64,000 nt of DNA from Cunninghamia lanceolata (lineage: Eukaryota > Streptophyta > Pinopsida > Cupressales > Cupressaceae). The notes under the pieces were generated by a model. That model ran no database searches, was not told the origin of the DNA, and saw nothing but the letters and a program-made list of their open reading frames with translations. Below, piece by piece: positions 23,070 to 34,721 of this stretch. Numbering within the stretch: the stretch's first letter is position 1; each line of letters begins with the position of its first letter. The stretch covers positions 558,001 to 622,000 of the forward strand of contig BSBN01000829.1 of assembly GCA_027924645.1 (NCBI GenBank), read 5' to 3'. A program made the position numbers and the translations under genes.

Positions 23070-23666
23070 TGTACCATCTTCTAACTCTATGATATGCTCA
23101 GTTCCTCTCTCAGGAGGTCTCCCAGGAGGCATGTTACTAAAAACATTTCTCCTCTTGGTCAACAAATCTTAAATCTCTGGAGGGTAATGTATTTTTTCCT
23201 CCACTGGGTTTGATGGTAGAATCATACATTCTGCTGCCCATTCAACTTGGTCCTGTCTGATCAGCCTTTCCATTCTTTTAAAATAAACCACTCGAGGGCC
23301 ACCATTTGACATCCCTCTCAATATAATCCTTTTTCCATCTGACATAAATTTTAGCTCCATGGTTTGTATATTAAGAGTGATTTCACCAAGAGATCACAGC
23401 CATTGGATACCAAGCACGACATCTGTATCACCAATGCTAACTACATAGAAGTCATCCTTGACTTCATAGTTCCCAAACTGAATGGACAAGTTAGGGACTT
23501 TCCTCATGTATGAAATAGTAAATCCATCAGCTACCATTACTTTAAATCCATTGAACTCCTCTACCTTAAGGCCTCTCTTAGCAACTAGGCCTTCATCAAT
23601 AAAGTTATGAGTTGCTCCTGTGTCAATGAGAACAACCATTCGCTGTCCTCCCAATACTCCACGCAC
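23070..23666 (-). pseudogene. Element A protease and linker to RT (broken)
   Basis: Minus-strand frame with the retropepsin active site MVVLIDTGATHNFIDEGL near 23590-23640 and the IGDTDVVLGIQWL block at 23394-23435. A TAG stop follows, then the linker (LKFMSDGKRIILRG, FSNMPPGRPPERG) up to ELEDGT at the element B junction. This is the DTGATHNFI protease common in chromoviruses. Its continuation is at 3793. Confidence 0.88.
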
Positions 23667-23773
23667 TCTAAATGATTCATTCTTTTGGAAACTAGAGAGT
23701 CGAGCTAGAGTCTCCTCATCCTCCTGTCCTTCCTCTCCTACTGGACTTCCTCTTCTTCTTGCTCTTCCAAATC

Positions 23774-24981
23774 TTATTGTGGCTCATAGAAGTCAGACTC
23801 ATTTTCTTCTCCTGAAAGTGCCTCCATATGTTGTGCTTTGCCCTTTCCGAAACACTTATGGCTAGGTGCCCATGGTTCTTTGCATGTGAAGCAAAGATTT
23901 TTCCTCCTTAACTCATTTCTTAAATCTTCATCCATTGTAGGTGGTGCTGATGTAAATTTCGGCCTGCTGAAAGTTTTCTGATTTTCTTTAAAATCCTTAA
24001 AATTCTCCTTCATTGGCTAATATGAAGAAGTATGAGAAGGGTCAAGGTCTAGTGGTAACTGAATAGTATCCTGCAGTGTTTGTGGTTTGAACACTTTGAC
24101 CAATCCTCACAATTTGTCCTGTAATCCTTCTACAAACAACTTCACTACCCTCTTCTCTGACATGTCTGGTACCATAATAGCAAGTTGTTGAAAGTCATCA
24201 ACATACTTTTCTGCTCGTCCAAATTGGTTGGGCTGGGCTAGCTCCCTATAGTAAACTTCTTCATCCTTTCTATCAAATCTTGCAATTAGTTTCTTACAAA
24301 ACTCATCATAAGAACAAATCTACCCATGATTCAATGATCTCAAGCCATAGTGCCACCATGTATCGGCTATCCCTTCAGGGTGCATGGTTGCAAAGTGTAT
24401 GGCATCTCTCTCCTGCATAGGCTTAAGCATAAGATAAGTGTCCAGTTTGTGTATCCATTGTTGAGCGTTGATCTTCCCACTTCCATCAAAAGGAGTAATA
24501 CCAATCTTGCTCAAGGCTTGTTTATAATCCTTATTCTGCGGTTTTGGACCATGATTAATTTTTCATCTCCTCTCTTCCCTACATTGGCTCATATATTGAT
24601 TGAAGGTGAGATCCACCTTAACATGTGGAAAAGAGCATATTCTTGGTGCATTACCATGACATTGTCTAGCATAATGACCTCACGTGGATTAGGTTTAACT
24701 TCTTCTTCTTCCGGTGGCAAGAAGTTAGGTCTCATTCGCTGATATGTACCATGTGTGGGGCCTCTAACATTGTTAGATGCCTCTACTCCATTATTATCAA
24801 CTGTGACCTCTACATGATGGGGTCTAGCTCCTATATTTAAATTCTATAATGCAACTATGAGATACTGAAGGGCAGTGACCATTTGTTGTTGCCCTGTTGC
24901 AAGGCCTCTCATAACATCTCAGGCCTCACGAGCCTCATGGTCTGCATCACGTTCAGGACTATTATTCCTCCTGTCACCCAT
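23774..24981 (-). pseudogene. Element A gag (broken)
   Basis: Begins MGDRRNNSPERDADHEAREA on the minus strand (ATG at 24981). The gag core GITPFDGSGKINAQQWIHKL (about 24440-24500) follows, then FCKKLIARFDRKDEEVYYREL and a zinc knuckle LCFTCKEPWAPSHKCF (about 23865-23915), the CX2C-type knuckle typical of chromovirus gag. Stops occur at about 24921, 24850, 24585, 24320 and 24107. Confidence 0.88.
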
Positions 24982-25133
24982 ACTTTCTGAATGATCTGGT
25001 TGTTGTCCCTCTATATCTGAAGGCCAATGTTCCCAAAGTTCCTCTTCTCTTTTCCTGTCTTTCAAGATATCTTCTTTTTCTGTCACTCTGATGCATGAAC
25101 AACTAACTAATACCCAAAGGCTGGCAAGATCAG

Positions 25134-25147
25134 TGGCTCTAATACCA
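25134..25147 (-). other. Element A primer binding site
   Basis: On the minus strand TGGTATTAGAGCCA starts one base after the 5' LTR. It matches the initiator-methionine tRNA PBS consensus TGGTATCAGAGCC with one C-to-T change. Confidence 0.85.
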
Positions 25148-25148
25148 C

Positions 25149-26624
25149 TGTAATGTCCCTCTTATTTTTTTAATTTTATTTTATAAATGTAGCAGCAACA
25201 AACACATATAAACATTGAAATTCAAACACAAAAACCACAAATGAACATATGCTGGAACACAAACTTTATTATCTCATGTCTACCAATGAGTCTCTATACA
25301 AAAAGGTAGTGTAAATACTAAAAAAATGTAAATAGAAGAAATCTGATATAAACTTTAGCCTATCAGAATGAGTGCTGGGAACCACTAAAATGATCACCAA
25401 ATTCTCTCCAGGCCTCCAAATGATGCCACATCAGTTGCAAATGAACCTCCTAGCCTAGGCACCCAAATCCCAATGAAGAAGCCCTGACAAAGTAGTAGAA
25501 TTATTCATGCACAGATTTCAATACAACCACCAGCATGGTTGTACCACCTAGGAAGGGCAAATTCTTCTAAAAAATCAAAGACTCCATCAAATGCTCTAAA
25601 ATTGTAGGCAAAGGGTCACCTAGGGATGAGAATCAAATGGGTCAAATACCTAGAATGACCTTGGTCTTCAAATTTTCTCCACGAGCAAAACTTTGTTTCA
25701 GCCTGTCAAAAACTAGCAATGTTGGAATGATGCAAACACTCTGAAATCTCATTGAAATCCTCCAATATGCACTTGTACAACCTCTGTGTGAAGTTGCTCC
25801 TATATGATCAGCTAGGGATTATCTCTCAAATCTGAAACCAATGTTAACTATGAGGGTTTTCGTCCTCAAAGCCCTGGGATCAATGGACAAACCAACATCA
25901 TAATATTATCAGCAATCTTCAACGTGTTCCAAATGAGGAGACTTTACATCTTTTCATTCTTTTTCCCTTTGAAATATTTTATAAACTTCCTCAACTTGGG
26001 TGCCACACAAGAGAGGGAAACCTTTCTTTTGAAAAAATCAGAAAAAAACCCTTTATTTCCATCCTTTTTATGTTTTTCCATTTCTTTCCATTTTCTCTGC
26101 TTTTTCCTTCTAGGCGTTCCTCCTTTTTGCATAATTAATTCATTTATTAAATATTCACATGGCCCCCTTTTAAAAACAACTTTAAGTTGTGACTCCTAGG
26201 CATAGGGTACAACTTAACTTTATAACTTTATAATATTTAATTATGCCTAGGTTGCCTTTTGTGAATATAATAATAAAATACTCATATTATAATGTCCTTG
26301 TCCATTCCAGCTATAAATTGTCAAGGAAGAACCCCATGCTATACCCTTCCATAAATCATGCTACCAAAAATAACTCTTACTAAAAATAGTAAGCTCAAGA
26401 AAGTCCTTAGTTGCCAATGCAGAACATATCACCCTGAAGCTCTCTGAAAACCTAGAAAGAATCCAACAATCAAACTGTCATACATTGACAAACAAATCCC
26501 TGAAAGCTTAGAAGAGATCACCACACAGTTGGAAACCCTAATTATTGCCTCCAATTAGCCTACGGGCTTCCAGAATAGGCTAACGGTTAACCCTGGGTAT
26601 CACTGGAGAGAAGGGGACATTACA
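25149..26624 (-). repeat. Element A 5' LTR (right, complete)
   Basis: A 1,476-bp LTR. On the plus strand it begins TGTAATGTCC and ends GGGGACATTACA, so the 11-bp termini are inverted repeats. The left copy covers only its last ~1,075 bp. Confidence 0.93.
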
Positions 26625-28956
26625 TTATTCCTTGGATAGATTTTACAAAAATGGAGTGCATTCTATGTTATGATTGAACACAACAGGCTCTCATGACATA
26701 AAAGGTACGCCATATTTTAGGTCTCAAGATCAATTCCCATATCATCTACAAATTTAAACAAATCAAAACTTTTCCCTTGAAAATTTAATTTTAATCCATT
26801 TCAACTCCAAATTATGCAAAGGTGTGAAATTATAAAAGCAACAAGGATCATTAGGTTTGATCAATCTTTGTAATGTGTGATGTACTATGAGAGAATTCAT
26901 TATTGTAGGCTAGATGACACATAAACATGATGTAGGTGGTGACTATGCTTATATTTACATGAGAATGTCTATCAAATGTAGGTGTCAAGATGTCAAATAT
27001 GAGGCTTATGATAAACAAATATACATGCTTCAAATAATATGTATAGGTGACGACTAATAAAATGCAAGTGAACCCAAGTGCAATGCATGAACAAGAATCT
27101 AGAAAGGAGATGCATGAAAATAGAGACTAGGCACCAAACTTAGAAGCTCACACATTTGAAGTAGCTAATAAGAAAAATGTAGGGATCTTGAAATCCATTA
27201 AGATTGTGAAAATTAATTCACAACACTTGAGAAAATAAAAAATGGCATGGACCATATGGATACAAGACAATCATCATTCACTTAAAGACGTAGGAATTAA
27301 ACTTTCACAACTCTTCGGCATATCCATTGCATAGCAACGTGTGATTGCTAGTTATAGCTTTAAAACATCTTTCTTTTGTTTGCATCAATAACCATCATTC
27401 ACATTACTTTTATATTTATGGATTTGTCTATCGACTAACATATATTTATTTTAAACGATACATCCTTTCCTTTACTTATTTAAGTTGTGTGTTCTTCACT
27501 TAGAGCTAGCACATCCTTTTCTTACAAAGCTCCTTAACTTGAAAGTGATATCCAAGGTTGGAGTTTCATGGTCACCCCTTCCTCCTATATGGAAACTTCA
27601 CAATGGTTTAGTTTTGTAATTGTTTATCAATTCACATTTTAATAATTACAAATGATAAAAAAATTACAATTTTGTAAGGGATAAATACACCGTAGCATTT
27701 TTGCTAGATTAATTTAATAAAGAGCATGAACAGCAAAATAATATAAGATAAAGGGTTGGAATTGATAAGTGATTGATTATTGTATTAAACTTTGAAAATT
27801 GAATAGAAGGATAAGGGAACTTAGCTCAAGAACGACTAGTGGAAAAATATTGGCAATGGAGGGCTAAATCAATTTGTCTTTCTCACCACTAGACTATTGA
27901 CTATCAAAAATTGTGAAATGGCATTAAAAATTAGGGTAGGATGATTTTGTGTCCTACAAGGCCAATCCCGTATGACATTAGGACTCATCTAGGGCACACG
28001 AGATTGACTTGACTAATCAAAAAATTATAAGACTAATGTGAATTAGCTTCTCTTACTCTTTGGTATCTGAATTAGGGGAATTTTTAATACCATTGATGAA
28101 GATATGTTTGGTTAAAGCCTTGTTAATGGTTGAATCAACAACAACAAACATGCATAAAGGTGCCTAAATGGATGGTGTGGATCATATGTTCTTTTTAGTC
28201 TCCAAATCAACATGTTTGAATGATTTAGCTTTTCTCTCTAGATTCTTAGATGAAAAATGAATACAATGAATAACTTCAAATGCATGACATAGCAAGAGGT
28301 TGTAGAAGCATCTGTTAGGTCAACCCCTGATGGTTAGTGAAAAGGGATATAAAAGTTGGAATTTGAATTTCAATGTTTAAATGAAATCATTCATATTTGA
28401 GTGGACTGGGACTAACCTAGTTCAATCCTACACCCCATAAATCTAATTTGGGACTAGGGATGCTTGATATAAATTTTGAATGGAACACATGAGGATAGGT
28501 ACAATTGGAGATGAGTTCTTGGGAAAGTGTGTTGATGGGGGATAATATAATGGTGGAGTATATATGTGATTCAACCTTCTTCACACAAGGGTGTGTCACA
28601 TGTCAATATTTTAGTACATTTAGTCATTTTCATCAAGGTGGACGTGTATGGGTACATTCTAATTTCTCAATTACATTTCACCCCCAATTTAAGATGCACT
28701 TGAATCTATATGAATGTAAATCTTAAAGTAAACATTCTCAGTGAATGTAAAAGTAAATATCCAAACAATCAAAGGTATGGGGCCCATATAAAGTAATGGG
28801 TTAAGGTAGAATTCTTTACATGCTCCACTTGATATGATCACTCCATTGAATCCAATAATATATCATGATAAAGCATAGCATATATGTAAAAATCTATAAC
28901 TAACACCATGTAAGATCAAATTAATAGGTGATGGATATGATTATGAAGGTCCCAAA
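26625..28956. other. Intergenic, no gene recognised
   Basis: AT-rich, with only short chance frames on both strands. The segment 28905-28955 (CATGTAAGATCAAATTAATAGG onward) loosely resembles 51877-51930, which may reflect a shared degraded repeat. Confidence 0.6.
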
Positions 28957-29072
28957 TGTTAGGAAAGGTGTCTTAACCTTGCATAATTTTACAAAAGTTT
29001 ACTATTTATAGTAAGTTTGCATATGAGCATGTATGGGTCTGAAATGAGTAAAAGGCTAAAAATAGTAATCTA

Positions 29073-29140
29073 CTATTTTAGAAAGTTTGCATTGCTATTT
29101 TTAGAAAGTTTGCATTGCTATTTTTAGAAAGTTTGCATTT
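29073..29140 (+). repeat. Three tandem 23-bp units in solo LTR D
   Basis: Copies at 29073-29094, 29095-29117 and 29118-29140 of CTATTTTTAGAAAGTTTGC followed by ATTG or ATTT. The first copy lacks one T. Confidence 0.9.
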
Positions 29141-29602
29141 CAGCATATATGGACCTAAAAATTTACCCAAAGCTCTAGAATTGTAATGTTAGTCTATTCT
29201 AAAAAAAATTAGTTAAATATCATTGGCAGGTAGTGAGATATTAAAGTTTCAAGGTCTAAAAATCCTATAAAAAAATATTAAATTTAGATTTTGGACCTTT
29301 AAATGATCAGATGGGGCTCTAATCAATGTCTAATCAATTCATTATTTGGACAAAGCACCACATAAATCTCTTCACGATCTTTCCAAGGCATCAAATGGTT
29401 CATCAATCAAACACCTAGATCAAAAGTTATGGCCTCCAAAAGTTGGGTCTCCCATATTGAAAAATGTGAAAACGTGTTGGACACATAAAAGAGTTGTAAG
29501 GGGGAGTTGCACGTGTTGGTGTGTGTTTTGACACATCATAGGGCATATTTGATTTGAGATAATTTGGGCACCACTTTCTTGGGTGGTTTTAGCTCATTGT
29601 TT

Positions 29603-30608
29603 TGTTAGGAAAAACGTCTCAACCTTGCAACCTCGAAAGGTTACTATTCTTCCAAGTTTTGGTCTTTTTGGATACCCTTTATCTTGGATAATGGTCTAGA
29701 ACTTTCAAAGTTTCCAAACGAGCTTAAAAGAACGAGACTTACTATTTTTAGCAAGTCCTTCAATTGACCTCAAGTTGACCTAAAATTTTCCCAGAAGGTG
29801 CAGAACAGCTAAGTAAACATCTCGGGTGAGTTTTGACTCAAGATCATATCTGGATTGTGAGATATTAAAGTTTCTATTTTTTTGAAACTACCAGAAAAGT
29901 TTTGAACTTAATTTTTGGGTATCAAACCTTCTCTACATGTCCTAAAAATTGTCATAACTGGTGAAGCTAGTTACAGGGTGATAGAGCACTTCACGAGCTT
30001 TCCAATGCATAAAATGGTTCGTTAATCGGACACCCGAATCAAAAGTTATGGCCTCCGAAAGTTGGACCTTCCGTTTTGGGAAATGTAAAAACATGTTAGA
30101 CACATAAAAGAGTTGTAAAGGGGAGAGTTATGCATGTTACTGTGTGGTTTGGCACATCACAAGGCATCTTTGATTGGAAATAATTTAGGCGCCACTTTTG
30201 GGTGGTTTTAGCTCATGGTTTTGTAATTACCGTTGGCGGTGTGTTGTATTGTATCTCCTATATATCAGGAACTTGAGATGGAGGTTGTATGTAGAATCTT
30301 ATAGATGTCAAATTCCCTCCTGGATCTCTGGTTGGGTATACTCCTATAAAATCTTGCTCTGCAAGTATATTGTAATCTTTATGATTTCTAAATAATATAT
30401 TGGGTGGCTTTGGAGCGTGGGGTTTTTTTTACTTGAAAGGGTTTTCACAGCATATATCTTGTGTTGTGAGTTTTGTGTTTGCATTTGGAAATTGTTATTA
30501 TTTTTTGTTAATGTGCATCTTAATCTGTAATTGTAAAAAAAAATTGCATATACCTCTCCTCATTAGATCAGTGTAGGAAGCATTTTCCTTATACCTTGCT
30601 TCCTTTCA
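29603..30608 (+). repeat. Element C 5' LTR
   Basis: Starts TGTTAGGAAAAACGTC, ends CTTGCTTCCTTTCA. It matches 42015-43022 with scattered substitutions. The last segment contains paired GGGTTTTCAC-type blocks and an AT-rich TSS-proximal stretch. Confidence 0.92.
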
Positions 30609-30610
30609 GT

Positions 30611-30623
30611 TGGTATCAGAGCC
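30611..30623 (+). other. Element C primer binding site
   Basis: TGGTATCAGAGCC, complementary to the 3' end of initiator-Met tRNA, two bases after the LTR. Confidence 0.88.
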
Positions 30624-30728
30624 TGATCACCTTTGGTTCTAGTTGTTGGGTAGAGGGTTTTTTGAGCTGATCTTCATTTGAGTGGGAGCTTGTGCAAAGG
30701 ATTTTGAAATCTTTGTTGTAGGTAAGAG

Positions 30729-31714
30729 ATGGCGAGCACATCTGGGAGGTTTGAGATAGAGAAGTTTAATGGCAGTAATTTCAAGTTGTGGAAAGTCAAA
30801 ATGGAGGACATGCTTGTAGATCAGGTCTTGTACCCTTCGGCCCTTGACCCTGTTCTAACTTTGAACAAATGGTGTGGCCAAATCCTAAAGACACTAATCA
30901 ATACTCTATTTTATGGGAAGCCGTATCTAGTACAAAATCAGCAGCAATGTCTCAAGAAGACTAGGATCTCAAAGATCGAAAAGCTAAGGGTCTGATAAGA
31001 CTCTGTTTGGCTGATTCAATGGTCCTAAATATCTATGAAGAGAAGACTGTAAAGGATCTTTGGAAGAAGCTTGGAGATGTTTATCAAGCTAAATCCCTGG
31101 TGAACAAGTTATTCCTGCGAAATAAATTGTATTCTCTGAAGATGGAAGATGGAGGATCTATCGCTGATCACCTGAATACATTCAATATGCTTGTTGCCCA
31201 ATTGACTTCTGTTGGTGTGAAGATGGAGGAGGAGGATCGATGTATGACATTACTGTGTTCCTTACCAAATTCGTGGGACCACCTTGTTATGGCCATTGGG
31301 AGTACCACTTCCACCTTCAAGATGGAAGATGTGGTTTCTTCGTTGTTGTCTAAAGAGATGCGGAGAAAGACTTCCAAATTGGCTAAGGAGGCTCTTGTGG
31401 TTCATGGTAGATCTAAAGAGAAGGGAAAGAAAAAGGATAAGAAGAAGGAAGAAAAAGGAAGATCCAAATCCCATGGGAGATCTAAGTCTCCTGAAAAGTC
31501 CAAGGCCCTGTGTTGGAATTGCAGCAAACCTGGTCACTTCCACAAGGAGTGTAAGGAGGAGAAAAAGAAAAAGAAGAAGAAGAATGATTTTGATTCTGAC
31601 AAGTCCTCTCAGGATGGAAAAGCATTTGTTGCTGCCTTGGCAACGCATGTATCTAAGGATGTGTGGCTTATTGGCTCTGGTGCATCTTTTCACATGACCT
31701 CGCATCGGGGCTAG
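30729..31714 (+). pseudogene. Element C gag and protease start (broken)
   Basis: Starts MASTSGRFEIEKFNGSNFKL, a Tork-type gag opening. A frameshift or stop near 30993 splits it. The second part (31007-31714) carries the UBN2-like gag core (LWKKLGDVYQAKSLVNKLFL, MTLLCSLPNSWDHLV), a Lys-rich tract, a CCHC knuckle CWNCSKPGHFHKEC near 31512-31555 and the protease block DVWLIGSGASFHMT. In that block the catalytic Asp of the expected DSG triplet is Gly (codon 31673-31675). A TAG at 31712 follows. Confidence 0.9.
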
Positions 31715-33352
31715 TTTTCAAAGTATGAAGAATATGATGGTGGAAAGGTGTACCTAGGTGATGACTCTCACCTGGATATTGTTGGCTGTGGAAGAGTCTT
31801 GATTTGATTCCCTAATGGATGAGTAAAGGGAATCAATGGTGTTCTACATATCCCTGGTTTGACACGGAACCTTCTTTCCGTAAGTAAATTGAATGATGTG
31901 GGTGTGCAGGTTGTTTTCTCAAATGGAGGATGCAAGATGACTAGAGGATCTATGGTGTTGGCTAAGGGTGTTCAAATTGGCACTCTGTTTCAGCTTGACA
32001 CATGCGTAGTATAGTGCAATAGTGCCTCTATTTTGAAGAAGAGAGCTTCAGAGTCTTCACCCTCACTATTGGAACCAGCAGTTAAGAAGATTGTTGCATC
32101 TAACTCTGATGGTCATGCTTTCTAGGTACCTAATGGTGCTCATTCTATGGAGATGAAACTTCCAGCTAAGAAGACAATGTTATGGCACCAAAGGCTTGGT
32201 CACATTGGTGAAAAGGGTTTAAGAACCCTGAAGAATAAAAATCTTGTTGAGGGTATGAATGATTGTAACCTTGAGTTCGATTTCTGTGAACATTGTATTT
32301 ATGGAAAACAAAACCATGTTCATTTTTATTTCAGTTCTCAAAAATCTTCTGAGGTGTTGGACTTGATTCATTCTGATGTGTTTGGTCTTGTTAATGTTCC
32401 TTCAATTTCAAAATCTATTTACTTTGTTTCATTTATTGACGATTATAGTAGAAGGACATGGGTGTATTTCCTTAGAAGTAAATCTGAAGTCTTTAATAGA
32501 TTTAAAGAGTTTAAAGCTCTTGTAGAGAATCAAAAGGATAGAAAGATTAAGTGTTTGAGGACTAATAACAGTGGTGAGTACTGTTCAGCAAATTTTGACA
32601 AGTTCTGTAAAGAACAAGAGATTGAGAGGCACAAGACAACTCTGTATACTCTCAGCAGAATGGAGTTGCAGAAAGGATGAATAGAACGTTGATGGAGAGG
32701 GCAAGGAGTATGCTAAGTGGAGTTGGTCTTGAACAAAAGTTCTGGACTGAAGCTATTGCTACCGCTTGTTACCTGGTTAACAGGTCTCCTACATCAGCAC
32801 TCATTGATAAGACACCTTTGGAGGCATGGTATGGTAAAAATCCTTCATTAAGACACATTCGAGTATTTGGTTGTGAGGCATATGCACATGTGCCTAAGGA
32901 GAAGAGGTCTAAGTTGGAGAACAAGGCTGTAAAATGTATCTTCATGGGTTATGGCATGGGTGTGAAAGGGTACAATCTTTGGGATCCAGTAGCTGACAGA
33001 GTTCTATATAGCAAAAGCATGATCTTCAGAGAGCTCAATCCTTCTTCTGTTGTCTTGCAACCAAAACAAGAAGAAAAGAAAGATGATGTGGTTCAACTTC
33101 CTTCCACCCCTAAGAAAGTTGAACCAAAAACATCTATTAGACCTAATACTGAGAGCTCTAGTAGCTTTGAAAGTTCAGAAGAAGATGAAAAACCTCAACC
33201 TCAACCTTTGAGGAGGTCCACACGGATAAGGCAGCAACCTGATAGGTTTGGTTATTCATTGCATGATTCCAGTTGTATTTTTTCTTTGATTTCTAACACC
33301 GATGAGCCTAGAACTGTGAAAGAGGCTATGGGTATGAAAGATGCAAGTTCCT
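31715..33352 (+). pseudogene. Element C protease end and integrase (broken)
   Basis: After the stop come LGDDSHLDIVGCGR, LHIPGLTRNLLSVSKL and the GAG-pre-integrase zinc module (MLWHQRLGHIGEKG, CEHCIYGKQ) near 32165-32310. The integrase core follows, with LIHSDVFG, TNNSGEY (usually SDNGGE) and, after a frameshift near 32677, the downstream part MNRTLMERARSMLSGVGLEQ, AWYGKNPSLRHIRVFGC and KCIFMGY. TAG/TGA stops lie at about 31805, 31819, 32012 and 32123. The frame ends at 33352, just before the F insertion. Confidence 0.9.
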
Positions 33353-33365
33353 AGAAGGAGGCCAT

Positions 33366-33370
33366 GGAAG
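33366..33370. repeat. Element F target-site duplication, left copy
   Basis: GGAAG, repeated exactly at 40441-40445. It lies in element C's pol between EAMEE and EEMASLEKN. Confidence 0.95.
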
Positions 33371-34150
33371 TGTTGCAAGTATGAGGTGAGCCATTGTTGT
33401 CATTGATGTCAACATACTCATACTGCATTGACAAGAAGGATTTGATGAGCTTTGTGCTGAGGATATTGAGAAAATTAGCCTCAGTCAGGAACAGTGAAGA
33501 ACAGTGATGAGAAGAAGGTAAATATATTGTATAGGATGAGAACCGGAGGATGCGGATTAAAGGGTTAGTATATATTAGTCTTGAGATGCTACAGTTAAGA
33601 TTTCAGAGGTCCGCATGAAGATCTGAAGGAGTTATGGCTGCCGGTATAGAACCGGGTCCGGCAAGTATCCGGAGGTGACAGAGGATCACAAAAAGGTCCG
33701 GTGAGGTCCGGAATTGTATTATCATAATCTGCGGATTGGAAGGAGTGTTTTAGATGTCCTTGTGATGTGTCATCCTGATTTGTGTGTGATTTGGAGGTCC
33801 GGAAGTACCTCCTGCATTATGACAGTGGCGACAGACTGTGTTCTTGAAGTTCCGGATGAGGAAGACAAGAGATTCCAGTAAGCAGAGGAAGTGCGGATGT
33901 ATCCGGACATTCAGACAGACTTGTGAAGGCTCTTGAATCATGTTTAGGTTGTGTTGTTGGTCCGCATTGATGGTAGAGCCCGGAATTGAAGTTATTCTTC
34001 CGGATGAAGTTATTGCTCTGTTTAGCCGACCGGATGAGTTGTTCATCCTGCGAATGTTCTTGTGATAGCCGACCGGATGTGTTATTCATCTTGCGGATAC
34101 TCCTATGGTTGTTTGCCGACTTAGATGCTTGTTCCTAAGTCGATGTCTTG

Positions 34151-34158
34151 TATAAATA
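34151..34158 (+). promoter_or_regulatory. Element F LTR TATA box
   Basis: TATAAATA in the 5' LTR; the same sequence is in the 3' LTR near 39926. Transcription would start about 30 bp downstream, around 34185, placing the mini-hairpin array in the 5' leader RNA. Confidence 0.6.
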
Positions 34159-34321
34159 ATGATTTGTGAATTCATTTCAGTGAAGTAGTATGCGGATGAG
34201 TATGGTGTAGCGAAGAAAGGTGCGAAAGGCAGAGCAGAGATTGTTGGGCTTAATTGGAACTGATCCGGACATGGTAGAGATGTCATTCTCCAGTTCAAGA
34301 CTGTGATTTTTATCACTCTGT

Positions 34322-34401
34322 AGACAGTGTGTCTCCTTGTAGGCAGTGGGCCTCTTTGTGAGCAGTGTGCTCGGGCAGTGAGCCCTTATTGGCATGTGCC
34401 A
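34322..34401 (+). repeat. Mini-hairpin array in element F 5' LTR
   Basis: Five consecutive short inverted repeats: AGACA-GTG-TGTCT (34322-34334), AGGC-AGTGG-GCCT (34341-34353), GAGCA-GTG-TGCTC (34360-34372), GGGC-AGTGA-GCCC (34373-34385) and TGGCA-TG-TGCCA (34390-34401). The stems differ in sequence but each is fully complementary. Confidence 0.85.
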
Positions 34402-34666
34402 TTCATTTTTCCTTATTCTTCTAACAGAGAATAATTCTTGGGTTAATCACCCCGTGGTTTTTCCCTTAACCGGGTTTTCCACGTCAAAATCTTGGTGTTC
34501 AATGTGTTGATGCTTATCTGCTCTTGTGTTTATGTATTGTGCTTCCATGAATGATTATTTGATATGCTGCTAACTAACAACAGAGAATTAAGTGTTTGAA
34601 AGAGAACAAGTTCTATACAACTGATTCACCCCCCCCCTCTCAGTTGTATGCCCTAGATCCAACAAT

Positions 34667-34682
34667 TGGTATCAGAGCCAAG
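34667..34682 (+). other. Element F primer binding site
   Basis: TGGTATCAGAGCCAAG, two bases after the LTR, complementary to initiator-Met tRNA. Confidence 0.92.
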
Positions 34683-34721
34683 TTCCTCTGATAGGAGCTT
34701 AACCGCTTGAGGTGATCCAGG

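Larger units (their letters stand above)
1..26624 (-). mobile_element. Element A: Ty3/gypsy chromovirus, interrupted by element B
   Basis: LTR retrotransposon read on the minus strand. The right LTR (25149-26624) is its 5' LTR and the truncated left LTR (1-1079) is its 3' LTR. Order on the minus strand is LTR, initiator-Met-type PBS, gag with CCHC knuckle, protease, RT, RNase H, integrase, chromodomain, polypurine tract, LTR. A C-terminal chromodomain is the hallmark of the chromovirus branch of Ty3/gypsy. All coding parts contain stops or frameshifts, so it is a relic. Bases 3794-23069 belong to the inserted element B. About 400 bp of the left LTR, and the left TSD, lie outside the window; the bases after the right LTR are TTATT. 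Confidence 0.93.
33371..34664 (+). repeat. Element F 5' LTR
   Basis: Starts TGTTGCAAGTATGAGG and ends CTAGATCCAACA. A TATA box (TATAAATAAT at 34151), the mini-hairpin array (34322-34401) and a poly-C run near the end are visible. It is rich in CCGG sites, unlike the older elements around it. Confidence 0.95.

Noticed and set aside
31262..31705. Long antisense and +2 frames over element C's gag (147 and 137 codons)
   Set aside because: They are shadows of the true gag frame in Lys/Arg/Glu-rich, purine-biased sequence.
33750..34395. Several 70-100-codon minus-strand frames in element F's LTRs
   Set aside because: They occur identically in both LTR copies because the LTRs are near-identical, overlap each other in different frames and have no recognisable motif.
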